Positions 16,891 through 26,114 of a stretch of DNA of 64,000 nt are shown here, piece after piece. The stretch covers positions 1-64,000 of the forward strand of contig CAZIXF010000011.1 in the NCBI GenBank assembly GCA_964543195.1. Direction: 5' to 3'. Numbering within the stretch: position 1 is the first letter of the stretch; each line of letters opens with the position of its first letter. Origin of the DNA: JAGTVG01 sp964543195. Its GTDB lineage: Bacteria; Bacteroidota; Bacteroidia; Cytophagales; Cyclobacteriaceae. A model generated the notes under the pieces. The model made no database searches. It worked only from the letters and a program-made list of their open reading frames with translations, and had not been told where the DNA came from. A program made the position numbers and the translations under genes.

Positions 16891-18879
16891 TTACATGAAA
16901 TAGTCAAAATCCTGCTCTGTACGCACCTTGCGTCGTACTTTGAAAATATGGGCAGGTGTAACTTCCGGATTCAGTTCGGTATAGTTGTTGTCGCCGTGCC
17001 ATAAATAATAGGCTCCGCTGTACAGATCCTGTACCTGGTAGGATTCATTTTCTTTGTTATCCTTTGTGGCCAGGGGGAAATGAATGACGCCGGAATGAGT
17101 ATGATAGGGATCCAGATTGACTACGGTGAGTATGATATTGGAATAATCATCCGAGTGCTTGCTGTAGGCGATCAGGTTATCATTGTTGGTTTCATGAAAT
17201 TGCAGTGAATGGTTATTATGCAGGGCTTCATTTCCATGCCTTATTTTGTTCAGCATTTTCAGGATCGGTTTTAGGCTCTTTTTATCGCCGATGTTCCAGT
17301 CCTTGATCTCATATTTTTCTGAATTCAGGTATTCTTCACCGCCTTCATCCCTGGGTATGCTGTCCATCAGTTCGTAAGCCGGACCGTAAATGCCATAGGA
17401 TGAGCTCAGGGTGGCAGCAAGCACGGCTCTTATAATGAACCCCGGGCGACCTGAATACTGCAGGTACTGAGGCAGGATATCCGGCGTATTGGGCCATAGA
17501 TTGGGCCTGAACAAATCCCGGGCTTCCGTTTTAACCAATTCAGTAAAATACCGGGTGAGATCATACTTTGTGTTCCGCCAGGTAAAGTAGGTATAGGATT
17601 GAGTAAATCCTCTTTTTGCCAGCTGGTACATCACCTTAGGACGGGTAAAGGCCTCGGAAAGAAAGATGACGTCGGGATGATCTTTATGTATCTCGTCGAT
17701 CACCCAGCCCCAGAAACGAAGGGATTTTGTGTGAGGATTGTCCACACGGAATATCTTGACACCCTGTTCGACCCAATAAACGAATATACTTTTCAGTTCT
17801 TCCCATAACCCCTCCCAGTCATCGGACTCAAAGTCGAAAGGATAGATATCCTGGTATTTTTTGGGTGGATTTTCCGCATACATGATGGTGCCATCGGGGC
17901 GGTGCCTGAACCATTCCGGATGTTCTTTCACATAGGGATGGTCCGGGGAACACTGAAAGGCAATGTCGAGCGCGATCTCGATATTTAATTCGCCTGCTTT
18001 ATCTACCAGTTGCTTAAAATCCTTCAGCGTGCCCAGTTCCTTATGGATTGATTTATGTCCGCCGTCCTTGGAACCGATTGCCCAGGGTGATCCCGGTTCA
18101 CCGGGTTTAGCCTTTACGGCATTGTTCTTTCCTTTCCTGTGGCTTTCCCCGATAGGGTGGATGGGTGGCAGATAGATCACATCGAAGCCCATGTCGGCCA
18201 CATATTTCAAATGATCGATGCAATCTTTGAAGGTGCCATGTTTATGATCCGGCCCCACAGAACGCGGGAAAAACTCATACCAGGAACTGAATGCCGCTTT
18301 TTTTCTTTCAACCTGAACTTTTAGTTCGCTGTGGTAATTTGAAACAAATAACCGGAGAGGATATTTTTTCAGGATATCATAGAGGTCATTGTTCAGGACA
18401 GGTTTGGTTTTTTCTGTTTCCGCCTTGTTTGAATTGAAAAGCGAAGCGATTTCTTTCAGGTAGGTCTTGTCGTCGGGCTTGATTGTTTTGTATTCCGAAA
18501 GGATGTTCTCGATCAGTTGAACACCCACGTCCAGGTCGCTTTTGAAATCCACCTCGGCCCTGATCTTTTTGATGATATCCCGGTTCCAGGTCTTCGAACG
18601 GTCGACCCAGGCCCTGACCGTATAAAAATAGGCTCCCTGCCTGGGAACGCTGAACAGTCCAATCCACCGGTCATTCACATCAAAGTCCATATCCATGATA
18701 TTCCAGTCTTTATCCTCCTCATGCCTGTAGCGCAGTTCGGCACGCAGCGCGTCATGACTGTCACAGAAAATGTCCGCTTTCACTTCGACTTTATCATTCA
18801 CCACCCGTTTGACAGGATATTTTCCCTGGTTGATCTCCGGTTTAACATTTTCAATAATAACTCTGTTTCTGCCTTCCAT
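16891..18879 (-). CDS. glgE: alpha-1,4-glucan:maltose-1-phosphate maltosyltransferase
   Basis: GlgE extends linear alpha-1,4-glucan with maltosyl units from maltose 1-phosphate. The 662-residue length fits the family. The N-terminal beta domain starts RVIIENVKPEINQGKYPVKR; the barrel carries the family phrase YEFFPRSVGPDHKHGTFKDC, nucleophile D380 in KIFRVDNPHTK and acid/base E409 in IFLSEAFTRPKVMY, with QSYTYFTWRNTK after it. It is the first gene of the operon with the treS-mak fusion and glgB, and together these encode the whole GlgE pathway. The upstream 640 bp has no clear promoter match. No trehalose-making gene (otsA, treY) is in view. Confidence 0.96.
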   Translation of the reverse strand: MEGRNRVIIENVKPEINQGKYPVKRVVNDKVEVKADIFCDSHDALRAELRYRHEEDKDWNIMDMDFDVNDRWIGLFSVPRQGAYFYTVRAWVDRSKTWNRDIIKKIRAEVDFKSDLDVGVQLIENILSEYKTIKPDDKTYLKEIASLFNSNKAETEKTKPVLNNDLYDILKKYPLRLFVSNYHSELKVQVERKKAAFSSWYEFFPRSVGPDHKHGTFKDCIDHLKYVADMGFDVIYLPPIHPIGESHRKGKNNAVKAKPGEPGSPWAIGSKDGGHKSIHKELGTLKDFKQLVDKAGELNIEIALDIAFQCSPDHPYVKEHPEWFRHRPDGTIMYAENPPKKYQDIYPFDFESDDWEGLWEELKSIFVYWVEQGVKIFRVDNPHTKSLRFWGWVIDEIHKDHPDVIFLSEAFTRPKVMYQLAKRGFTQSYTYFTWRNTKYDLTRYFTELVKTEARDLFRPNLWPNTPDILPQYLQYSGRPGFIIRAVLAATLSSSYGIYGPAYELMDSIPRDEGGEEYLNSEKYEIKDWNIGDKKSLKPILKMLNKIRHGNEALHNNHSLQFHETNNDNLIAYSKHSDDYSNIILTVVNLDPYHTHSGVIHFPLATKDNKENESYQVQDLYSGAYYLWHGDNNYTELNPEVTPAHIFKVRRKVRTEQDFDYFM

Positions 18880-19520
18880 GTATTAATGTATTTTATTCAA
18901 AGTTTAAATTGAATTCAAAGTCTTGCGATATGGTTGTTTTGATAAAGGCATAAAGGTTTTATCTTATGCTTCCCACACATGATCAAATTTTTCAGATTTA
19001 TGGTCTTCCTAATATGGATTCCGGCTGACCCACCGGAAGAACTGGATAAGGTCCTTTTTTGAGAAAACCTTATTATTCAGTGCACCAATTGTTTCCAGTA
19101 CTGTTATTGTACTTGGCAAAAACAACCACGAATATCCAAGAATATACAAAAAATTTTTAATAATAGGGAAAATATGGGATGGCAAGTTTGCTTTATATCG
19201 AAAAACCGACTGTTTATTATTTTTTTCCTACTGTTTTTATTGTGCCTTCGAGCTTTTGTGGCGGCAACTTGGGCCCGAAGGCACCAAGAACCATAGTTTT
19301 TTCTGCCACCAACGCCCGAACACACGAAAAAAAACAGACAAGGTACGGACCGCAGACAATTACTTTTTTTAAGCCAATGACGTCTGGCATCCCTGTATCA
19401 TAGCTGCAGGATAAATCACCAAATTACAAAGTCACAGTTCTCAAGACTTGCTGCAGCATAGCTGATGGATATAATACCGGGGCTTTCTCCGGGTTTTTAA
19501 TTATCGGATTCACATAATGG
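18880..19520. other. intergenic region with dispersed repeat, copy B
   Basis: No gene is supported here. It holds pieces of the repeat family seen at 13.4 and 28.7 kb: AACCACGAATATCCAAG at 19119-19135, GAAGGCACCAAGAACCATAG at 19275-19294, ACAAAGTCACAG at 19427-19438, and TTTTTAATTATCGGATTCAC at 19494-19513, which parallels 28885-28904. A small hairpin (CCGGGG, CTTT, CTCCGG) at 19477-19492 is followed by a T run on the plus strand. Confidence 0.55.
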
Positions 19521-20558
19521 TTAATTATAATAGGGATCCGGTATTCTGAATCCGTCGTATTCCACGCCGACATAGTAGAGGTCGAAGCCTCCTTTGCCTC
19601 CTTCCCGGTTGGAGGAAAAGATCATCATTTCCTTATCCGGATCCACATATTCATTGATGATAATCGGGCGGTACTCATCGGCAGCTGTATTGATTTTCTC
19701 TCCAAAATTTCTTGGCGCAGACCATTTGCCATCCTCAAGTTCCGAATAATACAGGTCGAAGCTACCGAAACCACCCGGGCGGTTGGATGTGAATACAAGC
19801 ATATCAAAATAGATAAAAGGGCACTTGTCATCATAATTACTTGATAAGACAGTCTCAATTGTGATCTCCTGCTCAGCCATGGAAGTCAGATCATCGACCA
19901 GGTTATCATTCTGGCTTTCGAAGGGTATGGAAAATATATTGAATACCCCGTTTTTACGGTTGGAGCAGAAAAAGATCCTTGAGAATTCCGTATTGAAGGT
20001 TGGATAATAATCATCGGCTCCGGAGTTAAGGTAATTGAGGGGTTCCGGCTCTATAAAATAGGTGGAGTCCGTCATAGAGGTATACATGAGGTCAAAGTTG
20101 CCTCCGCTATTGGTTGCGTAGAGCAATAATAAATGATCAAAATCCTTGTAATGGAGATCTAATTGCCGGTCGTAGACCATGTAGGGGCCCAGTTCATCAC
20201 CCGGTGTATTTACCACATGCAGTCCGTATTCAATACGAGTGCGGTCCTCGGGATCAAGGTACCAGGCATTGGATTCATTCTTTACTTGTAATATCCCGGT
20301 AATAGCGGAATAATCAATGTCCAGCGGTTCATAAACGATGTCAAAATTATTGCCGTGCCAGCGGTTGGTCGAGAAGCAGATCATGGTTGATTTTCCGTAA
20401 TTTGGATTTGGTGGGGCGATTGAATTATAATCATCAAACCGGGTGTTGAATTCCTCCATGTTCTGAGGGATATCCGGAAGCCGGCCGGGTTCGTAATCTT
20501 TTTCGCAGGAAGGGAATGTAAAAAAAATAATTATAAAGATAGTACCGCGAAGGTACAT
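19521..20558 (-). CDS. PD40/WD40-like beta-propeller lipoprotein
   Basis: An exported protein of about 345 residues with repeated TolB/PD40-like blades. The start ending at 20558 gives a lipoprotein signal (hydrophobic IFIIIFFTF, lipobox FPSC). Repeats seen: FSTNRWHGNNFDIVY, YATNSGGNFDLMYTS, FCSNRKNGVFNIFS, FTSNRPGGFGSFDLYYSEL and FSSNREGGKGGFDLYYVGV; each ends a blade. Propellers of this type are usually protein-binding scaffolds at the outer membrane and often precede OmpA-like domains, but here no OmpA domain follows. It has no close operon partner: the next same-strand gene is 270 bp away. Binding partner unknown. Confidence 0.85.
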   Translation of the reverse strand: MYLRGTIFIIIFFTFPSCEKDYEPGRLPDIPQNMEEFNTRFDDYNSIAPPNPNYGKSTMICFSTNRWHGNNFDIVYEPLDIDYSAITGILQVKNESNAWYLDPEDRTRIEYGLHVVNTPGDELGPYMVYDRQLDLHYKDFDHLLLLYATNSGGNFDLMYTSMTDSTYFIEPEPLNYLNSGADDYYPTFNTEFSRIFFCSNRKNGVFNIFSIPFESQNDNLVDDLTSMAEQEITIETVLSSNYDDKCPFIYFDMLVFTSNRPGGFGSFDLYYSELEDGKWSAPRNFGEKINTAADEYRPIIINEYVDPDKEMMIFSSNREGGKGGFDLYYVGVEYDGFRIPDPYYN

Positions 20559-20828
20559 CCACTTATCACTTGTGGTGAGAAGTGATCGGCAAATGGGATC
20601 TTTAAATTCGAAAAAGTTATCATTTCTCATGGCTGTGCGGTTTTCGATGCAGATGTTTTTTTTGGGGATCAGAAATCCGATTCTCTTACATTACAGACAC
20701 AAATTAGTGAAAAATGGTTTACCCGATATTGCTATTTGTTTAATTTTATTTTTTCAGGTTCAGCAAAAATTGCTCAACAGGAATAATTGAATGAAAACCT
20801 TTTCGCCTCTTTTAAATTATCGATTAAA

Positions 20829-22274
20829 TTATCGATCCCTGACCCGGATTACTAAAGGCAACCTGGAACCGACCGGTAAGCTGACCGACCCTTTTTCCTG
20901 ATCAATATTTCCCCATTGCCGATCGTTTATGCGGAGTTGTTCAATTTCGTAGATTTTATCTTCAACGGGCAGGGGGTACCATTCATCCCCGACAGTATTG
21001 CTCAAATAATAATATAATTCGATGCCTTCATTATTATGCCAGAGGTCGAGATAAATATAGTTCAGCAGGCCATGCTCGACCGAATGATACGAGGTTTTTG
21101 TCTTTACCGCTTTCCTGCCATTGAGAATTTCCCCATTCTCATCTATCGCGATAAAAGCTCCTCCTCTTGTCCGGTCCATAAAGTGCTCATTCCAGAATTC
21201 TGCGCCACGGAGAAAATTTCCATAGTAGTGCGGTAAGCCGGTAACATGATATAAAAATAACTGGAACATATTCCCATATGCCTGAATCCACCAGGAACCT
21301 TCTTCCGAATGAAGCCTGGGATCTTTCACATTAACCTGACGATACCAGAAGCCCCTCTCCCTGTTATAAGCATATGCTAACAGCTTTTCATTCAACTCGA
21401 GCGCGAACTCCCTGTACCGTTCCTTACCATTAAATTCATACATCCTCAACAGCATCCAGGCCACCTCGATATTATGACCGGTATTCATCCATTCATTTTT
21501 GCCAGCTATCGGTGTCCAGTCACGGTTAAAGCTTTCAAGGATCCATCCGCTTTCTTCATCATACATCCGGGTTAACACAACCTCCATAATCCGTTCACTC
21601 ATTTCGAGATATTTTTCTTCCCGTGTGGCGCAATACAGGTAAAGCAGGTATCCTGACAGTGGGGCAAGCTGCGGGGAAAACTCCTTGCCCGGATCCTTAA
21701 TAGTCAGATCCCGGTTTAGCCGTTTCACATAGCCTCCATGTTCCTTGTCCCAGGCATGGTCTTCAAGAATGTCGATCGAGCGGTCGATATAGGACTTCAC
21801 TTCCGGATCCCGGGTGACCAGGTAGTACATGGCCAGGCCCGTAATGGCGTAGGTGTTCATAAATAATTCCTTATCGTCGTTTATTACTTTGCCGGTCCGG
21901 TCGAGTTCATAATACCAGCCACCGAATTTTTGATCCCACCCTTTATCAATAAGATATGTATAACTGCGATCAGCCTGATTGAGATAATCCATGTTACCGT
22001 GGAGCAGGTAAGCGGCAGCGTAACTGTAAAGATGCCTGGCGATCATTCCCGGGAATTTCGAGTTGCCGCCGAATGTTTCCCACGACTGGTTAAGATGAGA
22101 ATAATAGGCCCCTTGTTCTTCATCGATCCCATACCTGGTCCAGGGTCCCATAACTTCCTCTTCTACCTGCAGTTTCCAGAACTCTCCTTCAGTGGGAGCC
22201 TGGGGATAACCTTGAAATGAGGAAAGTAACCATATAACAAGAAAAGACAGAATTTGCAGAAAATTATTAGTCAT
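20829..22274 (-). CDS. secreted AGE-family (N-acylglucosamine 2-epimerase-like) protein
   Basis: A 481-residue protein with an alpha6/alpha6 barrel typical of the AGE superfamily, which epimerises or isomerises free sugars. Seen: MNTGHNIEVAWML (H267, a family catalytic position), SWWIQAYGNMFQ, and a second His motif TSYHSVEHGLL (H397/H401). Unusually for a sugar epimerase it begins with a signal-like segment (ILSFLVIWLLSSFQGYPQA) and should be exported. A C-terminal addition (about 415-481) resembles a small beta domain. Substrate cannot be read; mannobiose/cellobiose 2-epimerase-like or glycan-binding roles are possible. It stands alone between two intergenic gaps. Confidence 0.87.
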   Translation of the reverse strand: MTNNFLQILSFLVIWLLSSFQGYPQAPTEGEFWKLQVEEEVMGPWTRYGIDEEQGAYYSHLNQSWETFGGNSKFPGMIARHLYSYAAAYLLHGNMDYLNQADRSYTYLIDKGWDQKFGGWYYELDRTGKVINDDKELFMNTYAITGLAMYYLVTRDPEVKSYIDRSIDILEDHAWDKEHGGYVKRLNRDLTIKDPGKEFSPQLAPLSGYLLYLYCATREEKYLEMSERIMEVVLTRMYDEESGWILESFNRDWTPIAGKNEWMNTGHNIEVAWMLLRMYEFNGKERYREFALELNEKLLAYAYNRERGFWYRQVNVKDPRLHSEEGSWWIQAYGNMFQLFLYHVTGLPHYYGNFLRGAEFWNEHFMDRTRGGAFIAIDENGEILNGRKAVKTKTSYHSVEHGLLNYIYLDLWHNNEGIELYYYLSNTVGDEWYPLPVEDKIYEIEQLRINDRQWGNIDQEKGSVSLPVGSRLPLVIRVRDR

Positions 22275-22396
22275 TATTCAATCTGGCAATCATATAATAG
22301 TGTAACATCCATTAAGGCATTAATAAAGTAATGCTTGATTCACGATTTACGATCTGCGGTTATAATTCGTGATTTTTTATCGAAAATCCAAAATCG

Positions 22397-22410
22397 CGAT
22401 TCGCGAATCG
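22397..22410. repeat. 14-bp perfect palindrome
   Basis: CGATTCGCGAATCG reads the same on both strands. It lies in the gap upstream of the AGE-family gene and downstream of the M14 genes, so it could be an operator or a remnant of a degenerate repeat. Confidence 0.5.
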
Positions 22411-22504
22411 AAAATAATATTTTAAGCATCCATTTTGAATTTTTTATGTTAACCATACCTTCTGTAAAAAGAAACCCGTAAAAAGATACTCCTTTCAGAT
22501 GATT

Positions 22505-22527
22505 AAATAAAACCTGGATAATCCAGG
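22505..22527 (-). terminator. probable intrinsic terminator after the M14 genes
   Basis: On the minus strand CCTGGATTATCCAGG (22527-22513) folds into a short GC-containing hairpin and is followed by TTTTATTT (22512-22505). It lies about 100 nt past the stop of the leftward M14 gene. The 1-nt nominal loop must open to 3-5 nt, so the stem is short. Confidence 0.45.
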
Positions 22528-22626
22528 CCGTTTATATGGGTAATCTTCTAATTTCGAACTGAGGAAAAAATCAGTTGATCGTAATAAGATTATCCAAAAT
22601 TGGGGAGGCGATTGCTTTTCTGCGTA

Positions 22627-24378
22627 TCATTCACCGCTCCGTACCACACCTCCTTTGGCGCTGTTAATTTCGATTGAGTAATTCTTATTTCCCCGGACGA
22701 TCCATCGCACCCTCACTTCACTCATGCCGGGGATATTGGCGAGCTCGATTTTCTCAGGGGTAAAGGCCTGTTCGCTGGTCAGGTCAAAGTCTTTGTCAAG
22801 GACCACCATCCCCGCCACCACATCGGCACCTCTAATAATAGCGTAATCAGGGCGTTCGATCTTATGTTTCAGGTCCTGGGCCGAATGGGTTGGGATCACT
22901 CTTTTGTTGGCAATGGTAACCGTCACTTCCTTCAATCCGTTCCCGATATTTTCCTCTTTTACATCTTCAATAACCAGCTTGGGGGTCTGGTAGGCATGAT
23001 AAATGGTAAAAGCCATGTTCCGGTGGGCATCCGCCTCGAGAAGGAACCCGGGATGTACCCTGGTGTAGTTTTTCTTGAATCCCCCGATCTCGATATCGCC
23101 GTAAATGGGATGGTAGAATGGTTCCCAGTCGATAAATGCATCTTCAAATAACATATATTTGTCGAAATCAAAATATTCCCTGATACGGTCCCTGTAATTT
23201 TCCAGGTCTTTGTAAAAAAGGAGATAACTGGTGAAGATCTCGTTTGTAAAGGAAAAGATCCCCCTTCCACTGTGGAACCATATGATCTCTCCTCCGAACG
23301 TGGGATACAGGTCCTTGTACAGCACAATATAATCATAACCGGGCAACATCTCATCGCCTTTTTCCCCGATCACATCGTACACCCTGATATCCTCTGGCAG
23401 GAACGATTCTTCATCATATTTAGTCCCCGGGCCGCGAAGGATCATACCCCCTGAATTATGATAACTCTGGGCACCGGCGATATTCGGATGGGAGAGAAAA
23501 AATTCGGCAACGGCCCGGTTTTCAGGTACTGAAAAAGGATATTTATAAGCTCCCCGCTGGATGTAGTCCGGTTGCCAGTCCCAGCCCCAGTCGCGGTTGG
23601 GATCGTAATAGCCACCTACCTGGTCTTCATTTACGCGTCCGTCCCCGTCATTATCCAGGCCCTCGTAGCCTAATAACTCATAGTCACCCTGTTCATCCGG
23701 GTCGGCGCGAATGATCCATTTCGGGTTATCGGGATCCACCTTATACCTTCCGTTCGGGTTTTTTCTGCGCATATAGGTAATATGACCGTCCCCGTTGATA
23801 TCATCATAACCATCCTCATCCATCAGTCCGTCGCGGTCGTCATCGAAAGGGATCATCCCGGACCTCGGGGAGTGCGGGGTTTGCGGATCTTCCATATAAT
23901 TATTGCGTGCATCCGGATTGATAGTCGGTACGATATAAAATACCTTGTCCTTTAAAAGCTGATTGATGAACTCATTCTGTCCAAAGTTTTCAGCCAGGTA
24001 CCAGGCTGTATACAATCCGAATTCGGCTCCCTGTATCTCATTACTGTGAATATTGCCGTCAATATAAAATCCGGGTTTTTCAGGGGTTTTCCCATGGTTG
24101 AAGTCGCTGACTTCCAGTAGCCAGATATCCCGGCCTTCATAGGATTTTCCGATAGAATGAACCCTGATCAAACCGGGATGAGCTCGCTCAAGATTCCTGC
24201 AAAGTTCCGTAATGCCCTCATAGTTATAATAGCGATTCCATATGATCTCCAGTTTTGGATTTTCCGGTGTTCCGGCGGCTTTGAAAATTTCTTCCTGGGA
24301 CTGGGCCATTGTTAAACAGGCCAATCCCGTAAGGATGATTAATGTTAGAATCGGGATTGTCAGATAACTTCTTTTCAT
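22627..24378 (-). CDS. secreted M14-family zinc carboxypeptidase-like peptidase
   Basis: A 583-residue exported metallopeptidase. Signal peptide 1-25 (hydrophobic IPILTLIILTGLACLTMAQ). Zinc ligands H111 and E114 in GNIHSNEIQG and H307 in QSYHNSGG are present, with the substrate-site pair N261-R262 in DPNRDWGWDW and catalytic E380 in FTNEIF. Two Asp-rich calcium-loop-like inserts are seen: DDDRDGLMDEDGYDDINGDG (179-198) and DNDGDGRVNED (242-252). A C-terminal beta domain follows from about 455. It should cleave C-terminal residues or amide bonds of peptides outside the cytoplasm. It lies 7 bp downstream of a paralogue lacking the zinc ligands. Confidence 0.94.
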   Translation of the reverse strand: MKRSYLTIPILTLIILTGLACLTMAQSQEEIFKAAGTPENPKLEIIWNRYYNYEGITELCRNLERAHPGLIRVHSIGKSYEGRDIWLLEVSDFNHGKTPEKPGFYIDGNIHSNEIQGAEFGLYTAWYLAENFGQNEFINQLLKDKVFYIVPTINPDARNNYMEDPQTPHSPRSGMIPFDDDRDGLMDEDGYDDINGDGHITYMRRKNPNGRYKVDPDNPKWIIRADPDEQGDYELLGYEGLDNDGDGRVNEDQVGGYYDPNRDWGWDWQPDYIQRGAYKYPFSVPENRAVAEFFLSHPNIAGAQSYHNSGGMILRGPGTKYDEESFLPEDIRVYDVIGEKGDEMLPGYDYIVLYKDLYPTFGGEIIWFHSGRGIFSFTNEIFTSYLLFYKDLENYRDRIREYFDFDKYMLFEDAFIDWEPFYHPIYGDIEIGGFKKNYTRVHPGFLLEADAHRNMAFTIYHAYQTPKLVIEDVKEENIGNGLKEVTVTIANKRVIPTHSAQDLKHKIERPDYAIIRGADVVAGMVVLDKDFDLTSEQAFTPEKIELANIPGMSEVRVRWIVRGNKNYSIEINSAKGGVVRSGE

Positions 24379-24385
24379 CGGTATT

Positions 24386-26047
24386 CTATTTTAGATCCAC
24401 GGTTTTTACCTGTATGCCGGTCTGTGGAGAACCCGCTTCGATTTGCAAAGTTCCCTTTCCTTTAACAAGCCATTTCAGTTGCTGGTGGTCATCACCTCTC
24501 AGTTTATCAAGTAGAATGATTTCTTTTCCGCTCAGGAGTTGCTGATCCTCATCGAGGATAAGATTTACCTTTGGTTTTTTGACCCACCGTGTTTTTTCCC
24601 CGATACCGGTCATCAGGGGCATGAGTCCGCCATTGTATACATCCATTTCGATCCTGTATACTTGGTTGCCCAGTTCAACCGTTCGCAGATTCAGGATGTC
24701 GATCCGTGGACGTGCTGAAGCCAGCCAGACAATAAACCGGTTGTGGGTAGAAGAAAGGCTGTCGATCATACCGGCAGGCGGGTTGTTTTTTACATAGGGG
24801 TAGAATCCTCCTGTTTCGGCTTCCCTGCCGGGGAAGTCAGGATGCTCCACCGGAGTCCATCCGGCAAAATAAGGTTCAGTATAAACACTGTCAGCCCAGC
24901 GCAGGAAATTCACTTCAGGGTTGTACTCCGGTTTTTCCTTCTTTCCGGATTCCGTAGTATCTTCCGGGGCTTTAATTTCGGGTACGTAGAATGCCGGTGT
25001 GCCGAAACTCATTCTTCCGTAATGAAAATAAGCCCATTGCATGAAGCCCCCACCGAAAGTGGTCAGTTTGGCATGAGATTTTTTACCGGTTAACTCATTG
25101 TATTTTTCGGATACCATGGCATTGATCCGGGCATCTTCTTCCTGGATCCCTGTAATGATCTCTGCGCCGGCTTTCTTTTCATCATATTTCATTGGTGAGG
25201 AAAGGTTATCGCCAGGTCCGAATGTGAAAACAGCAAATACATTCCACTTTTCATAAAGGTAATCCAGCAATCCTTTCGATCCGGGTTCGGAAACCGGGAA
25301 TTCTCCGGAGCCTGGCTGGAAATGTTCAAACCGGAAAGGCATATTCCTGTTAAATATCACTCCTCCTTCACCATCTTCATTGAATTTTCCGTCCTTGTCG
25401 TTATCAATACCTTCGCTGAGCAGGATATACCTGCCCTTTTCACCTTTGTTTTTATCAGCCTTTATCATCACCCGTTCATCTTCCTCATGAATGATCCATT
25501 CACCGGTCGGATCTTTTATCCGGACCATGGTGATCAGCCCGTCATTATTCAGATCCTCAAAAGGATCTTCATTCATTCTCCCATCGCGGTCGTCATCGGT
25601 AGGCCTCGCGTTAGCTTTGCGTTCATATCGCGGGGTACTGAAATATTGTTCCGCTGCATCGGGGCTCAAGGAAGGAACTATATAAAAAGTAAGGCTGTCG
25701 AGCAGGTTGCTAATGCTGTCTGTACCGGTATGGGATAACAGATCCTCCGCAAACCGCAGGGCCATCACCCGGCTTACAGGAAAGCTGCCGTCTACTCCAC
25801 CCACAACTGCCATTCCGGGTTTTGCATCGAAGTCGCCTTTGCCGATAGTGAGCACATGAATATTATTTCCTCCCGGGGTTTGAGCGATATTTTCAAGCCT
25901 GCTGATTTCAGTATGCTTGCTGTGCAATTCCTCCAACTTGTTTTCCAGTTGGGAGGGAGTCGGGATCATGTTTTGTCCGTAAACAATCCCACCTCCAATA
26001 AACAGCAACGGGATCAGGATCTGTATACCGTAATTGATTTTTTTCAT
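24386..26047 (-). CDS. M14-like paralogue without zinc ligands (predicted pseudoenzyme)
   Basis: A 553-residue exported protein (signal to about residue 24, GGGIVYGQ) that keeps the M14 layout of its downstream neighbour, including both Asp-rich loops (DDDRDGRMNEDPFEDLNNDG at 151-170, DNDKDGKFNED at 215-225). The catalytic sites are altered: the HSNE zinc motif is replaced by GGVDGSFPVS (His to D86, Glu to F89), and the third His region SYHNSGG by AVFTFGPGD. It is therefore unlikely to hold zinc. The 7-bp gap to the intact paralogue suggests co-expression and perhaps a complex or regulatory/binding role, which is inference. Frame and length are intact, so it is not a decaying gene. Confidence 0.88.
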   Translation of the reverse strand: MKKINYGIQILIPLLFIGGGIVYGQNMIPTPSQLENKLEELHSKHTEISRLENIAQTPGGNNIHVLTIGKGDFDAKPGMAVVGGVDGSFPVSRVMALRFAEDLLSHTGTDSISNLLDSLTFYIVPSLSPDAAEQYFSTPRYERKANARPTDDDRDGRMNEDPFEDLNNDGLITMVRIKDPTGEWIIHEEDERVMIKADKNKGEKGRYILLSEGIDNDKDGKFNEDGEGGVIFNRNMPFRFEHFQPGSGEFPVSEPGSKGLLDYLYEKWNVFAVFTFGPGDNLSSPMKYDEKKAGAEIITGIQEEDARINAMVSEKYNELTGKKSHAKLTTFGGGFMQWAYFHYGRMSFGTPAFYVPEIKAPEDTTESGKKEKPEYNPEVNFLRWADSVYTEPYFAGWTPVEHPDFPGREAETGGFYPYVKNNPPAGMIDSLSSTHNRFIVWLASARPRIDILNLRTVELGNQVYRIEMDVYNGGLMPLMTGIGEKTRWVKKPKVNLILDEDQQLLSGKEIILLDKLRGDDHQQLKWLVKGKGTLQIEAGSPQTGIQVKTVDLK

Positions 26048-26114
26048 TTAAATGGAAAGCTAAAAAATGCACCGTGAAAATATCATATTTCCATGAGTTA
26101 TTGAATAAAATGTG

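Larger units (their letters stand above)
22275..22626. other. intergenic region with palindromic AT/CG repeats
   Basis: No gene is supported. Short related strings recur (GATTCACGATTTACGAT at 22331-22347, ATTCGTGATTTTTTATCG, AAAATCGCGATTCGCGAATC). The region ends with a likely terminator for the genes to its right, listed separately. Confidence 0.5.
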
